NCBI GenBank assembly: GCA_903919145.1
Contig: CAIXGW010000281.1
Span: forward strand, 1-52,050
Source: an uncultured Myxococcales bacterium
Lineage (GTDB): Bacteria; Myxococcota_A; UBA9042
Direction: 5' to 3'
DNA: 52,050 nt
In this document: in pieces, positions 16,348-24,839 of the stretch
Numbering within the stretch: the stretch's first letter is position 1
Layout of the letters: each line of letters begins with the position of its first letter
The notes under the pieces: generated by a model
What the model saw: only the letters and a program-made list of their open reading frames with translations
Databases searched by the model: none
Told to the model about the DNA's origin: nothing
Position numbers and translations under genes: made by a program

Positions 16348-19134
16348 TCAAGGCCCCACCGTGTAGGCGCACTGCTTGCCACCGGGCGGCGTCCAGATGC
16401 CGTCGCCGTCCGCGTCTACATAGATGGGATTGGCGATGAAGCGCGGCACCCGCTTGGCGTCGGCGCCGTCAAAACTGCGCGGCAGCGGGCTCTTGCCAAA
16501 GGCCATGACCACCACGTGCGCATCCTTGGTCAGCGTCAGCGGGATCGTGCCCTTGAACTTGGTGGTGCCATTGGGGTCGGTGGCTGGGACGGAGGCCACT
16601 TCGTCGCAGTTGGCCAGCACCACCACGCGCTGGACGTCAATGCCGGCGATGCCGTGGACTTCGACTTGCAGGTCAGCCTTGCCGCCGGTCAGCGTGGCTG
16701 TGGCGCCCAGACCCTTGCCGTTGAGGGAGACCCTGGCAAAAGCACCCGCAGACACTAGGATATTGCCGGAGCTGATGGCGCTGGTGACCATGGCCATCTT
16801 GAACTGGCTGGGCTTGTCGGTCGGGGAGCCGAAGTAGGTGCGCGGGGTGCCAATGCCGCCGTAGTCGTGCACGTCGGTCACGCCAATGCCAACGACGCGG
16901 TGACCGTGGTTCAAAAAGCTCATCCAGTCGTCAAAGATGCCGTTCTTGCGAGGGTCGACGCCCACGGCAAAGGGGTTGTTCAGGCCGTTCATCAGCTCGA
17001 CGGCGTCAAAGTCCCAGCTCCACAAGGTGGCGTCCTTGCTGAGGCCCAGCGCGGTAGGGTCGGTGAGCTTGGGGGCGCCGGCCACGCGGTCCCAGTCGAC
17101 CAAGCACAGGTAGTTGCAGGAGTTGGCTTGGCGCGGATGGTTGAGGGTAACGACCTGGGCGCCGCGCTGACGGCCGTCTTTGTACAGCTGCGCCAAGTCC
17201 TTGCCAAACCACTTGACGGGATTGCCGCGCACGCTGCTGGGATCCGGCGGGGTGCCCCACAGGTTGATGTGCTCTGGGCTAGATGCCGTGAGCTCTTCGC
17301 CCGGCACCGAGGCGACCCAAGGCACCACACCGCTGGCAAACAGATGCGGCGAGGGGTCGGTGATGACTTCGTGGTCGGTGTGCATGACGACTTCCAGGCC
17401 CTCGGCGGCGGCGGTCACAAAGCGGGTGGCCATGGGCACGGTGCTGTCGGCGCTGGGGGCAGCGTGGACGTGGCCATCCAGGCTCATAAACCCTGACGAA
17501 TCGACTGCCTGGGCCAGCTTGGCCGACAGCGAAACGGTGCTCTGGGGCAGCAGCTCAAGCTTGGCTTCAAAGGGGCTGTACTCGTAGCCGCGGGCGACCG
17601 TGACCTCGTAGTCGCCGGGCGGGAGGCTCAGCTCGCCGGTACCGCTCGCAGTGTACTCGCGGCGGACTAGCTCGCCCGCAGCGTAGAAAAACAGCTTGGC
17701 GGGCATGGGCATTCCCTTGGTGTCGGCGACCTGGTAGGACACGCGACCTGTGGGCCCCAGCTGCACCACTGGCGCCGGCAGGGGGCCGGAAGTCGGCAGG
17801 TCAATGGGCGGTGGGAGCGGCCATCCGGGCTTGCTGACCTGCAAGCGCTGCGCCTCGCCCTGGGCCGCAGCCGGCACGTGGATCTCAAACTGGCCATCGA
17901 TCACCGGCGCCGTCGCCAGGGGCAGCCAGCCCGCGCTGTTCTTGCGCTCTACGGTCACCGCCGCGCCGCTGGCCGGATAGCCGCCGACCTGCTCTTTGAC
18001 CGCGCCGCTGACCGTGACCATGGCGACCTTGCTGGCCTCGGGAAGCTGCTCTTGCAGCGCCGCTATGGCCTTGTCTGTACCGCCCGCCGCCACCGCCAGC
18101 CACCACGAGCGCTCGGTGGTCGCCGTCGCCTCTCCGGCTGGCCCCAGCTGAAGGCCCTGACCGAGCTGGCCGACGTCGAGCAGCGCATCCACCCCAGAGA
18201 TGCTGACGCGAGCCAGGTTTTCCGCCTGCACGCCCAGCGCCCACGAAGAAGGGCCCAGCGCGGCAAACCACGGCACGCCGGCCTGCAGACCAAAGCCGCC
18301 AAGGTCCAGCTTGGCGCCGTAGTAGATCTGAGGAATCGTGGAGTCGTCTGGAAATATCGCTGCGCCTGTAATGACTTCATTCAGCGCCTGCTTCTGGTTG
18401 AACAGGTGCAAGCGAATCTGCATGGCCGCGCCATTGGGCGGCAGGATGTAGTCGATGGCGAGCTTGAGCCCCAGCGGCTGCGAGCGAGCCTTGTAGCCCC
18501 CCGCGGCCAAGGTGCGCAGGATCAGCTCCATTTCCACCAGCCAAAAAGGCTGATCACTGCCCCAAATCCGCAACACCGCCGCCTTGCCGTCGCTGCCGTC
18601 GGCCAGTACCTCTGCCTTCTCGCCAGAAAAGCCCCGCAGAATCGACTGCAGAAAGTCGCCGGCGTTGAGCGTGCCGACGGCCAAGGCCATCTCGCCAAAA
18701 GTCTCTGGCCCATCCTGCACGCAGGTCGTCCCTTGGCGACGGAGTGGCGCTGCGTCGATCGGCAGGCCACCGTAGTAGTAGTAAGTGTGGTCGCCGCCTG
18801 GCTTTTGGATGACAAAGGCCGCGCGATCATTGGCCAGCACCCAGTCGCCCGCGGCTCCCAAGGCGGCTGGCCCCTGTAGAGCTTCGCCGTCTTTGAGTTC
18901 GCGCACCGAAGCCCTGCCGGCGGGCGCACAAAAAGGCAGCGGCGCGCCGGGTTGGGACGTGTCGGCTGCGCTGTCTGGCGCGGCATCGGCGGTAGCGTCG
19001 CTGCTGGCATCGGCGGCGGCAAACGCGGCCGGAGGCTCGTCTTCCGAGCAGGCCGACGCTGCTCCCACCATCACCGCCAACAGCACTCCGATCCAACCGC
19101 TCTTTGCCATCTGCCCAAACATCAACTGCGCCAT
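16348..19134 (-). CDS. CehA/McbA-like PHP-type metallohydrolase lipoprotein
   Basis: A 928-residue lipoprotein. The ATG at 19134 follows a G-rich ribosome binding site and gives the signal MAQLMFGQMAKSGWIGVLLA, with the lipid-anchored Cys in GAASAC. An Asp/Ala-rich linker follows (DASSDATADAAPDSAADTSQ). The central part contains a carboxypeptidase-regulatory-like beta domain (about residues 400-530: GAVKEQVGGYPASGAAVTVER, YEVTVARGYEYSPFEA). The C-terminal part is a PHP-like metal-dependent hydrolase with DGHVHA (553-558), MHTDHE (584-589), GEELTAS, TLNHPRQ and DVHDYGG (about 754-760). These histidines and aspartates would bind the metal ions. The substrate is unknown; CehA-type enzymes hydrolyse phosphate or carbamate esters. 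It acts at the envelope, with its transcription converging on the fibrinogen-like gene. Confidence 0.8.
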   Translation of the reverse strand: MAQLMFGQMAKSGWIGVLLAVMVGAASACSEDEPPAAFAAADASSDATADAAPDSAADTSQPGAPLPFCAPAGRASVRELKDGEALQGPAALGAAGDWVLANDRAAFVIQKPGGDHTYYYYGGLPIDAAPLRRQGTTCVQDGPETFGEMALAVGTLNAGDFLQSILRGFSGEKAEVLADGSDGKAAVLRIWGSDQPFWLVEMELILRTLAAGGYKARSQPLGLKLAIDYILPPNGAAMQIRLHLFNQKQALNEVITGAAIFPDDSTIPQIYYGAKLDLGGFGLQAGVPWFAALGPSSWALGVQAENLARVSISGVDALLDVGQLGQGLQLGPAGEATATTERSWWLAVAAGGTDKAIAALQEQLPEASKVAMVTVSGAVKEQVGGYPASGAAVTVERKNSAGWLPLATAPVIDGQFEIHVPAAAQGEAQRLQVSKPGWPLPPPIDLPTSGPLPAPVVQLGPTGRVSYQVADTKGMPMPAKLFFYAAGELVRREYTASGTGELSLPPGDYEVTVARGYEYSPFEAKLELLPQSTVSLSAKLAQAVDSSGFMSLDGHVHAAPSADSTVPMATRFVTAAAEGLEVVMHTDHEVITDPSPHLFASGVVPWVASVPGEELTASSPEHINLWGTPPDPSSVRGNPVKWFGKDLAQLYKDGRQRGAQVVTLNHPRQANSCNYLCLVDWDRVAGAPKLTDPTALGLSKDATLWSWDFDAVELMNGLNNPFAVGVDPRKNGIFDDWMSFLNHGHRVVGIGVTDVHDYGGIGTPRTYFGSPTDKPSQFKMAMVTSAISSGNILVSAGAFARVSLNGKGLGATATLTGGKADLQVEVHGIAGIDVQRVVVLANCDEVASVPATDPNGTTKFKGTIPLTLTKDAHVVVMAFGKSPLPRSFDGADAKRVPRFIANPIYVDADGDGIWTPPGGKQCAYTVGP

Positions 19135-19450
19135 CAAGCCCCCCGCCAGGAAACGGGCAGTATGGCCAGCACGAGATGCGCAGCGCAAGCCCAATTCCGC
19201 CGTCGATCGGCCGCCCCAAGCCAAAGCAAAGGCCTGCCGGGAAAGGCGGGCGCGGTCGAGCACCTCTCCTCCACGGCCACACCCTTCGCTACCCTTCCGG
19301 CCCCTTCGCTTGCCTGCCCGTATCTTCCCGCGCTGTCACCTGCCAGCAACTGCCTCCGACACTCACCAAGGCATTGTCCGATGCGACACTGCGCCGCAGA
19401 GGACCTCCCGCTTGCGCAGAATTTGACGCCCGTAGCCAGCGCTGCCTAGC
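19135..19450. other. Gap between PHP lipoprotein and RAYT genes
   Basis: 316 bp upstream of the PHP lipoprotein and downstream of the RAYT stop. It contains the divergent REP copy 5 and presumably the promoter of the lipoprotein gene. No gene was recognised. Confidence 0.5.
19355..19381 (+). repeat. REP-like palindrome copy 5 (divergent)
   Basis: TCCGACACTCACCAAGGCAT followed by TGTCCGA, differing from copy 1 at several positions. It lies 70 bp beyond the RAYT stop codon, in the orientation opposite to copies 6 to 8, so the transposase gene is bracketed by inverted REP copies. Confidence 0.75.
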
Positions 19451-20572
19451 CTAGTCCGGCGCGAGTCTTGCCCACCCTGCCCAACTGTCGCCCGCCAAGC
19501 GCAGGGGCAGCGTGCCCAGCAGCATCCACGGCGGCAGCCCGACTTCTGCACTGCAGACTGCACCGTCGCAGACCCGGGACTTGCAGAGCCACGCAGCCTT
19601 GGCATCGTAGTACAGCGTCACCGCCTCCTTGTAGCGTTCCTCATACGCATCGACTAGTTGCTGGTCAGCCGCCAGCAGCCGTGGTGGGCGCGACCGGCGA
19701 CGCTTGCCATCGACTTGCTTGGGCTGGACCGGACCTTGGCTGTAGACGCCGCCCTCCTCAGACTCGCGGGTCGGCAGCACCTGCTTGGGCTGCGGGGCCG
19801 GCAGCAGTTCCTTCTCTGGCTCGAGCGGAGAGGTGGGACCGGTGGCTTCGTCTCCGTGCATAGGCCCAGTTGAATCTTCTGCAATTTTAGGCATCAGACA
19901 CTGCCCAGGGTGTTGTCTGGGCACACTGCTGGCAATGTCGGCGGCGATGGCGGCGTAAAGGTGCCGCAGTTCCTCCGCCCGCAGGCTCTCCCAGCAGTGC
20001 GGGACTGCCAGTTGCAGCTCGACCCAGGTCTCGTAGGCCTCGTCCGGCTTGGCGCCGCCGACCAGCCGCGCGCGGTCCCGACATTGACTCGTGCGATCAA
20101 GGCGTCGGCCCATCAGCCGCTTGCCGTACAGCATAGCATCCACCGATGACGGGCCGGGAAACTGACCCGGATGCTCTACAAGTTGAGCGGCAACGGCCTG
20201 CCCCAAGATGTAGCGCACGCGGCGGGCGACCGACTCGGCATCAGGCGCGACGGCGCAGACCTTGAGAGGAGCCCAAAACTTGCCGCTGGTGTTCCGGGCA
20301 TGGTGGCCAATGCGGGCAAGATTGCCATGCAGAAACGCGAGGAACGCGACGAACTGCGCCGGCGAACTGAATCCGTACAGGCCGTGGTAGTGATTGCTCA
20401 TGAAATGAAAAGCGAACACTGCCACTTTGTAGCGGTCAACAGCCTCGGCGAATACGCCGTAGACCAGGTCGCGCAGGTCAGAATCGTTGAGATCAAAGCG
20501 AAATTTTCCACCGTCGGTGCGAAGTGTGACCTCACAGTAGTTGCTGGGGTCGTAGAGGCGTAGCTCTTTCAT
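19451..20572 (-). CDS. REP-associated tyrosine transposase (RAYT, TnpA_REP-like)
   Basis: A Y1-type HUH single-strand transposase that would bind and nick REP hairpins. The protein has 373 residues from ATG 20572 (MKELRLYDPSNYCEVTLRTD). The HUH motif is at 61-63 in HFMSNHYHGLYGF, and a candidate catalytic tyrosine is Y121 in RRVRYILGQAVAAQLV, a position equivalent to the YIxxNPVRAGLV motif of RAYTs. The C-terminal third is longer than usual and has a charged linker (about 245-305) ending in KRRRSRPPR. REP copy 6 is embedded in this linker and is translated in frame. Open frame extends to 20722 through REP copy 7, but that segment is not domain-like. Inverted REP copies flank the gene, the usual arrangement for RAYTs. 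Confidence 0.85.
   Translation of the reverse strand: MKELRLYDPSNYCEVTLRTDGGKFRFDLNDSDLRDLVYGVFAEAVDRYKVAVFAFHFMSNHYHGLYGFSSPAQFVAFLAFLHGNLARIGHHARNTSGKFWAPLKVCAVAPDAESVARRVRYILGQAVAAQLVEHPGQFPGPSSVDAMLYGKRLMGRRLDRTSQCRDRARLVGGAKPDEAYETWVELQLAVPHCWESLRAEELRHLYAAIAADIASSVPRQHPGQCLMPKIAEDSTGPMHGDEATGPTSPLEPEKELLPAPQPKQVLPTRESEEGGVYSQGPVQPKQVDGKRRRSRPPRLLAADQQLVDAYEERYKEAVTLYYDAKAAWLCKSRVCDGAVCSAEVGLPPWMLLGTLPLRLAGDSWAGWARLAPD
19894..19920 (-). repeat. REP-like palindrome copy 6, inside the RAYT gene
   Basis: TCAGACACTGCCCAGGGTGT followed by TGTCTGG, a diverged copy inside the RAYT coding region. Read on the minus strand it encodes RQHPGQCLM of the transposase linker without breaking the frame. 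The AAAATTGC tail shared with other copies follows it on that strand. Confidence 0.75.
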
Positions 20573-20725
20573 CCTTGGCTCGCAACCAGAGCGGGTTTGC
20601 TCTGTAATTGAGTGATCGCGATCTGGCCAACTTTCCCGCGGGGGAAGGTAAAAAAAGATCGCGGAGGCGCCATGACCCTGGCACCGCCGCAGGCTGAAGC
20701 TGGAAAATCCCAGAAAAACCATAGA

Positions 20726-20752
20726 TCAGACATTGCCTACGGTGTTGTCGGG
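20726..20752 (-). repeat. REP-like palindrome copy 7
   Basis: TCAGACATTGCCTACGGTGT followed by TGTCGGG. It lies 154 bp upstream of the RAYT start, in reverse orientation like copies 3, 4, 6, 8 and 9, and 189 bp from copy 8. Confidence 0.85.
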
Positions 20753-20914
20753 GCAAGGCGCCAAACAGATCGCGGTCAGCTGGCGGTCGCGGCCGGACAC
20801 GCCACCCGCCAAGCGGCCCTGAGCCGAGCAGGCCAGCCGCGAGTGGCAAAGTCGCCATGTTCGGCCCCGCGCGGAAAGGTCTGAGCAAAGAGTAATCTCT
20901 ATCAATTTCAGCGA

Positions 20915-20996
20915 TCAGACATTGCCTACGGGACTGCCCAACGGGACTGCCCACGGGGTTGCCCACGGGGTTGCCCGAGGGACACTGAGGGACACG
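20915..20996 (-). repeat. REP copy 8 with attached short tandem array
   Basis: Begins as a normal reverse copy (GATCAGACATTGCCTACGGG) but then runs into about four units of roughly 12 bp (ACGGGACTGCCC twice, ACGGGGTTGCCC twice) and two GAGGGACACT-like units. It looks like replication slippage of the REP half-site. The upstream CAATTTCA tail is shared with copies 3 and 4. Confidence 0.8.
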
Positions 20997-21242
20997 GACG
21001 GCAAGGGACAGCGAACGACAGCCAAGAGCTGTCGGCCAGCCAGGCAGCCCGCGGCCCCGGCCAACCCACCGCGGCGCGCTGCAGGCAGCCCGAGCCAACC
21101 CCACGGGACGACGCGGGGGCCATCTTCGCGCTTGGCGCCGCCGGCGGTGACCGGCATACTGGGGGTTATCACAGCCAGCCGCGCCCCACCCCTCCGCCCA
21201 AGGTACCCCTAAAGCTGCCTTCTGAGCCTGCGTCTTGCCGCT

Positions 21243-24200
21243 TTGCTGTGTCTGGGTGTGTCACTGCTGGCATGCGGCGAAGACGCGAGCGTGGCGGCCC
21301 CCGATGCCGCCGTGGATCAGGCTCCCGAGTTGGCGGTGGCTGATCCTGGCCCGCAGCCCGATGAGTGGGTGCAAGTCGATCTGGCCGAGGTGCAGCCCGA
21401 GCAGGAACTGCCGACCGAGGATCTAGCTGACGACCTGGATCAAACTCAGCAAATCGAGGTCACGCAAGAGGTCACGCCAGACGCACCAAGCCAGCCGGAT
21501 GCGCCAGACCTGGCCGACGCGCCCGACGTGCCGCCCGGCATCCCCTGCAAGGTCAACGACGACTGCCCGCCCGCCACCGAGGCGTGCACCGAAGCGCGCT
21601 GCGAGGCCAAGCTAGGCGTGTGCAAGGTGTTGCAAGCCAAAGAAAATGCGCCCTGCGACGACGGCGAGAGCTGCACCGTGGGCGACCTGTGCAAGGCCGG
21701 CCAGTGCCATACAGGCCAGAACGGCTGCGGCTGCGGCAAAGACGGCGACTGCGCGGCATTTGACGACGGCAACCCCTGTAACGGCAAATGGTTCTGCGAC
21801 GCCAGCGTCAGCCCCACGGTATGCGCGCCCACGAAGGGGTCGCAGGTCACCTGCCCTCCCAGCGACTCGCTGTGCACCGCCAACCTCTGCAACGCGGTCA
21901 GCGGCGCCTGTGAGTTGACGGCCACCAATGACGGCGGCGCGTGCGAAGACGGCAAGGTGTGCACCAGCGGCGACCACTGCGCAAGCGGCGAGTGCCTGCC
22001 CGGCAAAGACGAGTGCCCCTGCAAAAAGAACAGCGATTGCAGCGATGATGGCGACCCCTGTACCGGCGGCGACAGCTGCAGCAACGGCCAGTGCGCCCCT
22101 GGCGTCAATACCTGCGGCTGCCAGACCGATGCAGAGTGCCAGAAGTTTGACGACGGCAACCTGTGCAACGGCGCGCTGTACTGCAACAAGGCCGTGCAGC
22201 CGCACCAGTGCCAGGTCAACCCCGCCACAGTGGTCGTGTGCCCCAGCGCCGACGACACCGCCTGCGCGCAAAACAATTGCGACCCGGGCAGTGGCAAATG
22301 CGCTGTCCAGCTGGCCAAAGACGGCTCCACCTGCGACGACGACAACCCTGGCACCCAAGGCGACGCGTGCGCCACCGGAAAGTGCGCCGGCCCCACCAAC
22401 ATCTGCCCCTGCACCAGCAACACCCAGTGCGCGGCCAAAGACGACGGCAACCTGTGCAACGGCAGCCTGTTCTGCGACAAGAGCAAGCTGCCCTACCAGT
22501 GCAACCTCAACCCAGCGACCGTCATCAAGTGCTCTACCCTTCAAGACAATTCCTGCCAGCGAGCGCTGTGCACCCCCTCGACCGGCGCCTGCCAGCTGGC
22601 CGCCGTCAATGAGGGCGTGGGCTGCGACGCCGATGCCAATGCCTGCACCGTGGGCGACGTCTGCACCGCCGGCCAGTGCAAGCCCGGCACCAACAACTGC
22701 CCTTGCACCCAAGACACCGACTGCAAGCCCTGGGATGACGGTAACTTATGCAACGGGACGCTGTACTGCGACAAGGCGGCCAAGGCGTGCCTCGTCAACC
22801 CCAACACGGTGGTGACGTGCGCTTCGGCGGGAGACAGCACCTGTGCCGCCAACTCCTGCAACCCCTCCAGCGGCAATTGCGCCATGACCCCGCGCTCTCA
22901 AGGTCAGCCGTGCGATGGCGACGGCAATGCCTGCACCGTGGGAGACGTGTGCGACAAGGGGATCTGCGTGGTGGGCACCAACACCTGCGGCTGCCAGAGC
23001 AACAGCGACTGCACGGCCATGAACGACAACAACCTGTGCAACGGCACGTTGTATTGCGACAAGGCCACGCTGCCCTTCCAATGCAAGGTCAATCCGGTGA
23101 CCGTCAAGGACTGCAGCAAGGGCACGCCTCCCCTCTGCCAAGTCAACAGCTGCAACCCGGCGACCGGCGTATGCGGCTTTACGCCCGTGGAAGACTACAG
23201 CCCCTGCAGCGACAACTCCCTTTGCACCATCGGCGATACCTGCAAAGCCGGCAAGTGCATCCCCGGCAGCAACCTGTGCGAGTGCTTCGCCGACAGCGAC
23301 TGCGGCGGCAAGGAAGACGGCAACCAGTGCAATGGCACGCTGTATTGCGACAAGGGCAAGGTTCCTTTCAAGTGCAAGGTCAATCCAGCGTCGGTAGTGG
23401 TATGCGACGCGACCGGCGACCAGCCCTGCGTCAAGAACCTGTGTCAGGCCAGCAACGGCGCCTGCGCCATCACCGTGATCAGCGACGCCACCAATTGCGA
23501 AGACGGCAATGTCTGCACCCTGCAGGACCAATGCAGCAAAGGCCTGTGCACGGGGCAAGAGGTCGTGTGCAACGATGGCAACGCCTGCACTTTTGACGAC
23601 TGCGACCCTCTGCACGGCTGCCTGCCCATTGCCAACGCCGTGGCGGCTTGTGACGACGGCAATGCGTGCACCGCCGATAGCTGCGACGCCAAGGCCGGCT
23701 GCGCCCACGGACCGGTCAGTGGCGTGCAGGTGTGCAGCGACGGTGACCCATGCAGCGGGCCCGACCTGTGCCAAGGCGGTGTCTGCCAAGGCAAACCCGA
23801 CGGTGGCTGCGACGACGGTAACCCTTGCACCAGCGACAGCTGCGTCGTTACCGGCAAGGCCTGCCTGCATGCGCCCAACAGCGCACCGTGCGGCGATGAC
23901 CTGGTGTGCTCTGGCGGGCGCTGCGGCGGCTGCGGAGCGTTTGCCCGGCAACAGCGGGTCGGCTGCGACTTGGTGGTCGGCTGGCCGTACTACGACAAGA
24001 TCCCTGAGCAATGCAAGATCACCGTCAACAACGACCGCGAGGAAGGCGAAGACATGGTCGAGCTGAGCGATGGCCGGCTGGCGATGGTCGGCGCCGCTTC
24101 CACCGATGGCAGCGCAGCGACCAAGGGCTGGCTCATCGTGCTGGAGTCAACCGGAAAGTGGGTCGGAGACTGGACTTTTGGCAAGGCGGGCTTGACGCGG

Positions 24201-24839
24201 CTGCTCAGCGCCGCCAGCGACGGTAAAGGCGGCTTGTGGACGGCCGGCGTCACCGCCAACGCCAGCGGCACCGCGCGGCCGTGGTTGGTGCACCTGAGCG
24301 GCAGCGGCGCCATCTTGAGCGAGACCCTCTTGCCCGCCGAGGCGACCGCAGGCTCGGCCAGCGGCCAGTTCGACACGGTGGCGGTGCTGGGCGACAGCAG
24401 CGTGGTGGCCGCCGGCTTCTCGCAGCTGCCCGGCACCTCGACCACAGATGCGCTGGTGGCCCGCTTGGACTCCCAGGGCAAGCCGATCTGGCAGAAGGCC
24501 TTTGGCGGCAGCACCCCAGGGATCGCGCCCCAGAATGAGCGGATGTGGGGGGTCGTCGGGCTGACGGAGGGCACCTTCGTCCTGGCGGGACAGCGCGCTA
24601 ACCCCATGACTGCGCAGAATAAAACAGATGGTTGGCTGCTCAAGGTCGACGCGCGGGCGAGCTGGTGTGGTCGCGCGAGCTGGGCGGCCTGGGCCACGAC
24701 GTGCTGTACGGGGTGGCCCTGCGGCAAGACGGCGGATTCATGGCTGTCGGCAGCCGCGACCGCGCTACGGCCAACGGCGCCGGCAAGGCCTGGGCGGTGC
24801 GACTCGATGCGCTGGGCTACACGGCTGCAGAGAGCCTGA
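21243..24839 (+). CDS. N-terminal piece of a broken giant Cys-rich lipoprotein
   Basis: First of three pieces of one gene. It opens with a lipoprotein signal ending LGVSLLAC, but no ATG or GTG precedes it in frame: the frame opens after a stop at 21210, with only CTG (21222, 21228) or TTG (21243) available and no ribosome binding site. An acidic linker follows (to about residue 100). Then come at least six tandem repeats of about 85 residues, each with CNGTLYCDK, VNPATVV and CTVGDxCxxGxC patterns. Next are CTDC-type units like the slime-mould repeat (CDDGNACTADSCDAKAGC). A beta-rich domain with repeated DGWL/GG motifs begins at about residue 900. Homology breaks at about 24655, where one G appears missing from GCGCGGGCGAG; the remaining frame to 24839 is out of phase. 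Confidence 0.72.
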   Translation: MLCLGVSLLACGEDASVAAPDAAVDQAPELAVADPGPQPDEWVQVDLAEVQPEQELPTEDLADDLDQTQQIEVTQEVTPDAPSQPDAPDLADAPDVPPGIPCKVNDDCPPATEACTEARCEAKLGVCKVLQAKENAPCDDGESCTVGDLCKAGQCHTGQNGCGCGKDGDCAAFDDGNPCNGKWFCDASVSPTVCAPTKGSQVTCPPSDSLCTANLCNAVSGACELTATNDGGACEDGKVCTSGDHCASGECLPGKDECPCKKNSDCSDDGDPCTGGDSCSNGQCAPGVNTCGCQTDAECQKFDDGNLCNGALYCNKAVQPHQCQVNPATVVVCPSADDTACAQNNCDPGSGKCAVQLAKDGSTCDDDNPGTQGDACATGKCAGPTNICPCTSNTQCAAKDDGNLCNGSLFCDKSKLPYQCNLNPATVIKCSTLQDNSCQRALCTPSTGACQLAAVNEGVGCDADANACTVGDVCTAGQCKPGTNNCPCTQDTDCKPWDDGNLCNGTLYCDKAAKACLVNPNTVVTCASAGDSTCAANSCNPSSGNCAMTPRSQGQPCDGDGNACTVGDVCDKGICVVGTNTCGCQSNSDCTAMNDNNLCNGTLYCDKATLPFQCKVNPVTVKDCSKGTPPLCQVNSCNPATGVCGFTPVEDYSPCSDNSLCTIGDTCKAGKCIPGSNLCECFADSDCGGKEDGNQCNGTLYCDKGKVPFKCKVNPASVVVCDATGDQPCVKNLCQASNGACAITVISDATNCEDGNVCTLQDQCSKGLCTGQEVVCNDGNACTFDDCDPLHGCLPIANAVAACDDGNACTADSCDAKAGCAHGPVSGVQVCSDGDPCSGPDLCQGGVCQGKPDGGCDDGNPCTSDSCVVTGKACLHAPNSAPCGDDLVCSGGRCGGCGAFARQQRVGCDLVVGWPYYDKIPEQCKITVNNDREEGEDMVELSDGRLAMVGAASTDGSAATKGWLIVLESTGKWVGDWTFGKAGLTRLLSAASDGKGGLWTAGVTANASGTARPWLVHLSGSGAILSETLLPAEATAGSASGQFDTVAVLGDSSVVAAGFSQLPGTSTTDALVARLDSQGKPIWQKAFGGSTPGIAPQNERMWGVVGLTEGTFVLAGQRANPMTAQNKTDGWLLKVDARASWCGRASWAAWATTCCTGWPCGKTADSWLSAAATALRPTAPARPGRCDSMRWATRLQRA

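Larger units (their letters stand above)
20573..21221. other. RAYT upstream region with REP copies
   Basis: About 650 bp without a credible gene. It holds REP copies 7 and 8 and a short tandem array grown from copy 8. The remainder is GC-rich with no recognised promoter. It separates the RAYT gene from the giant lipoprotein gene, and the two are transcribed divergently. Confidence 0.55.

Noticed and set aside
20573..20722. N-terminal extension of the RAYT protein to 20722
   Set aside because: The 50 extra residues are not domain-like and begin beside REP copy 7; the ATG at 20572 starts the recognisable family sequence.
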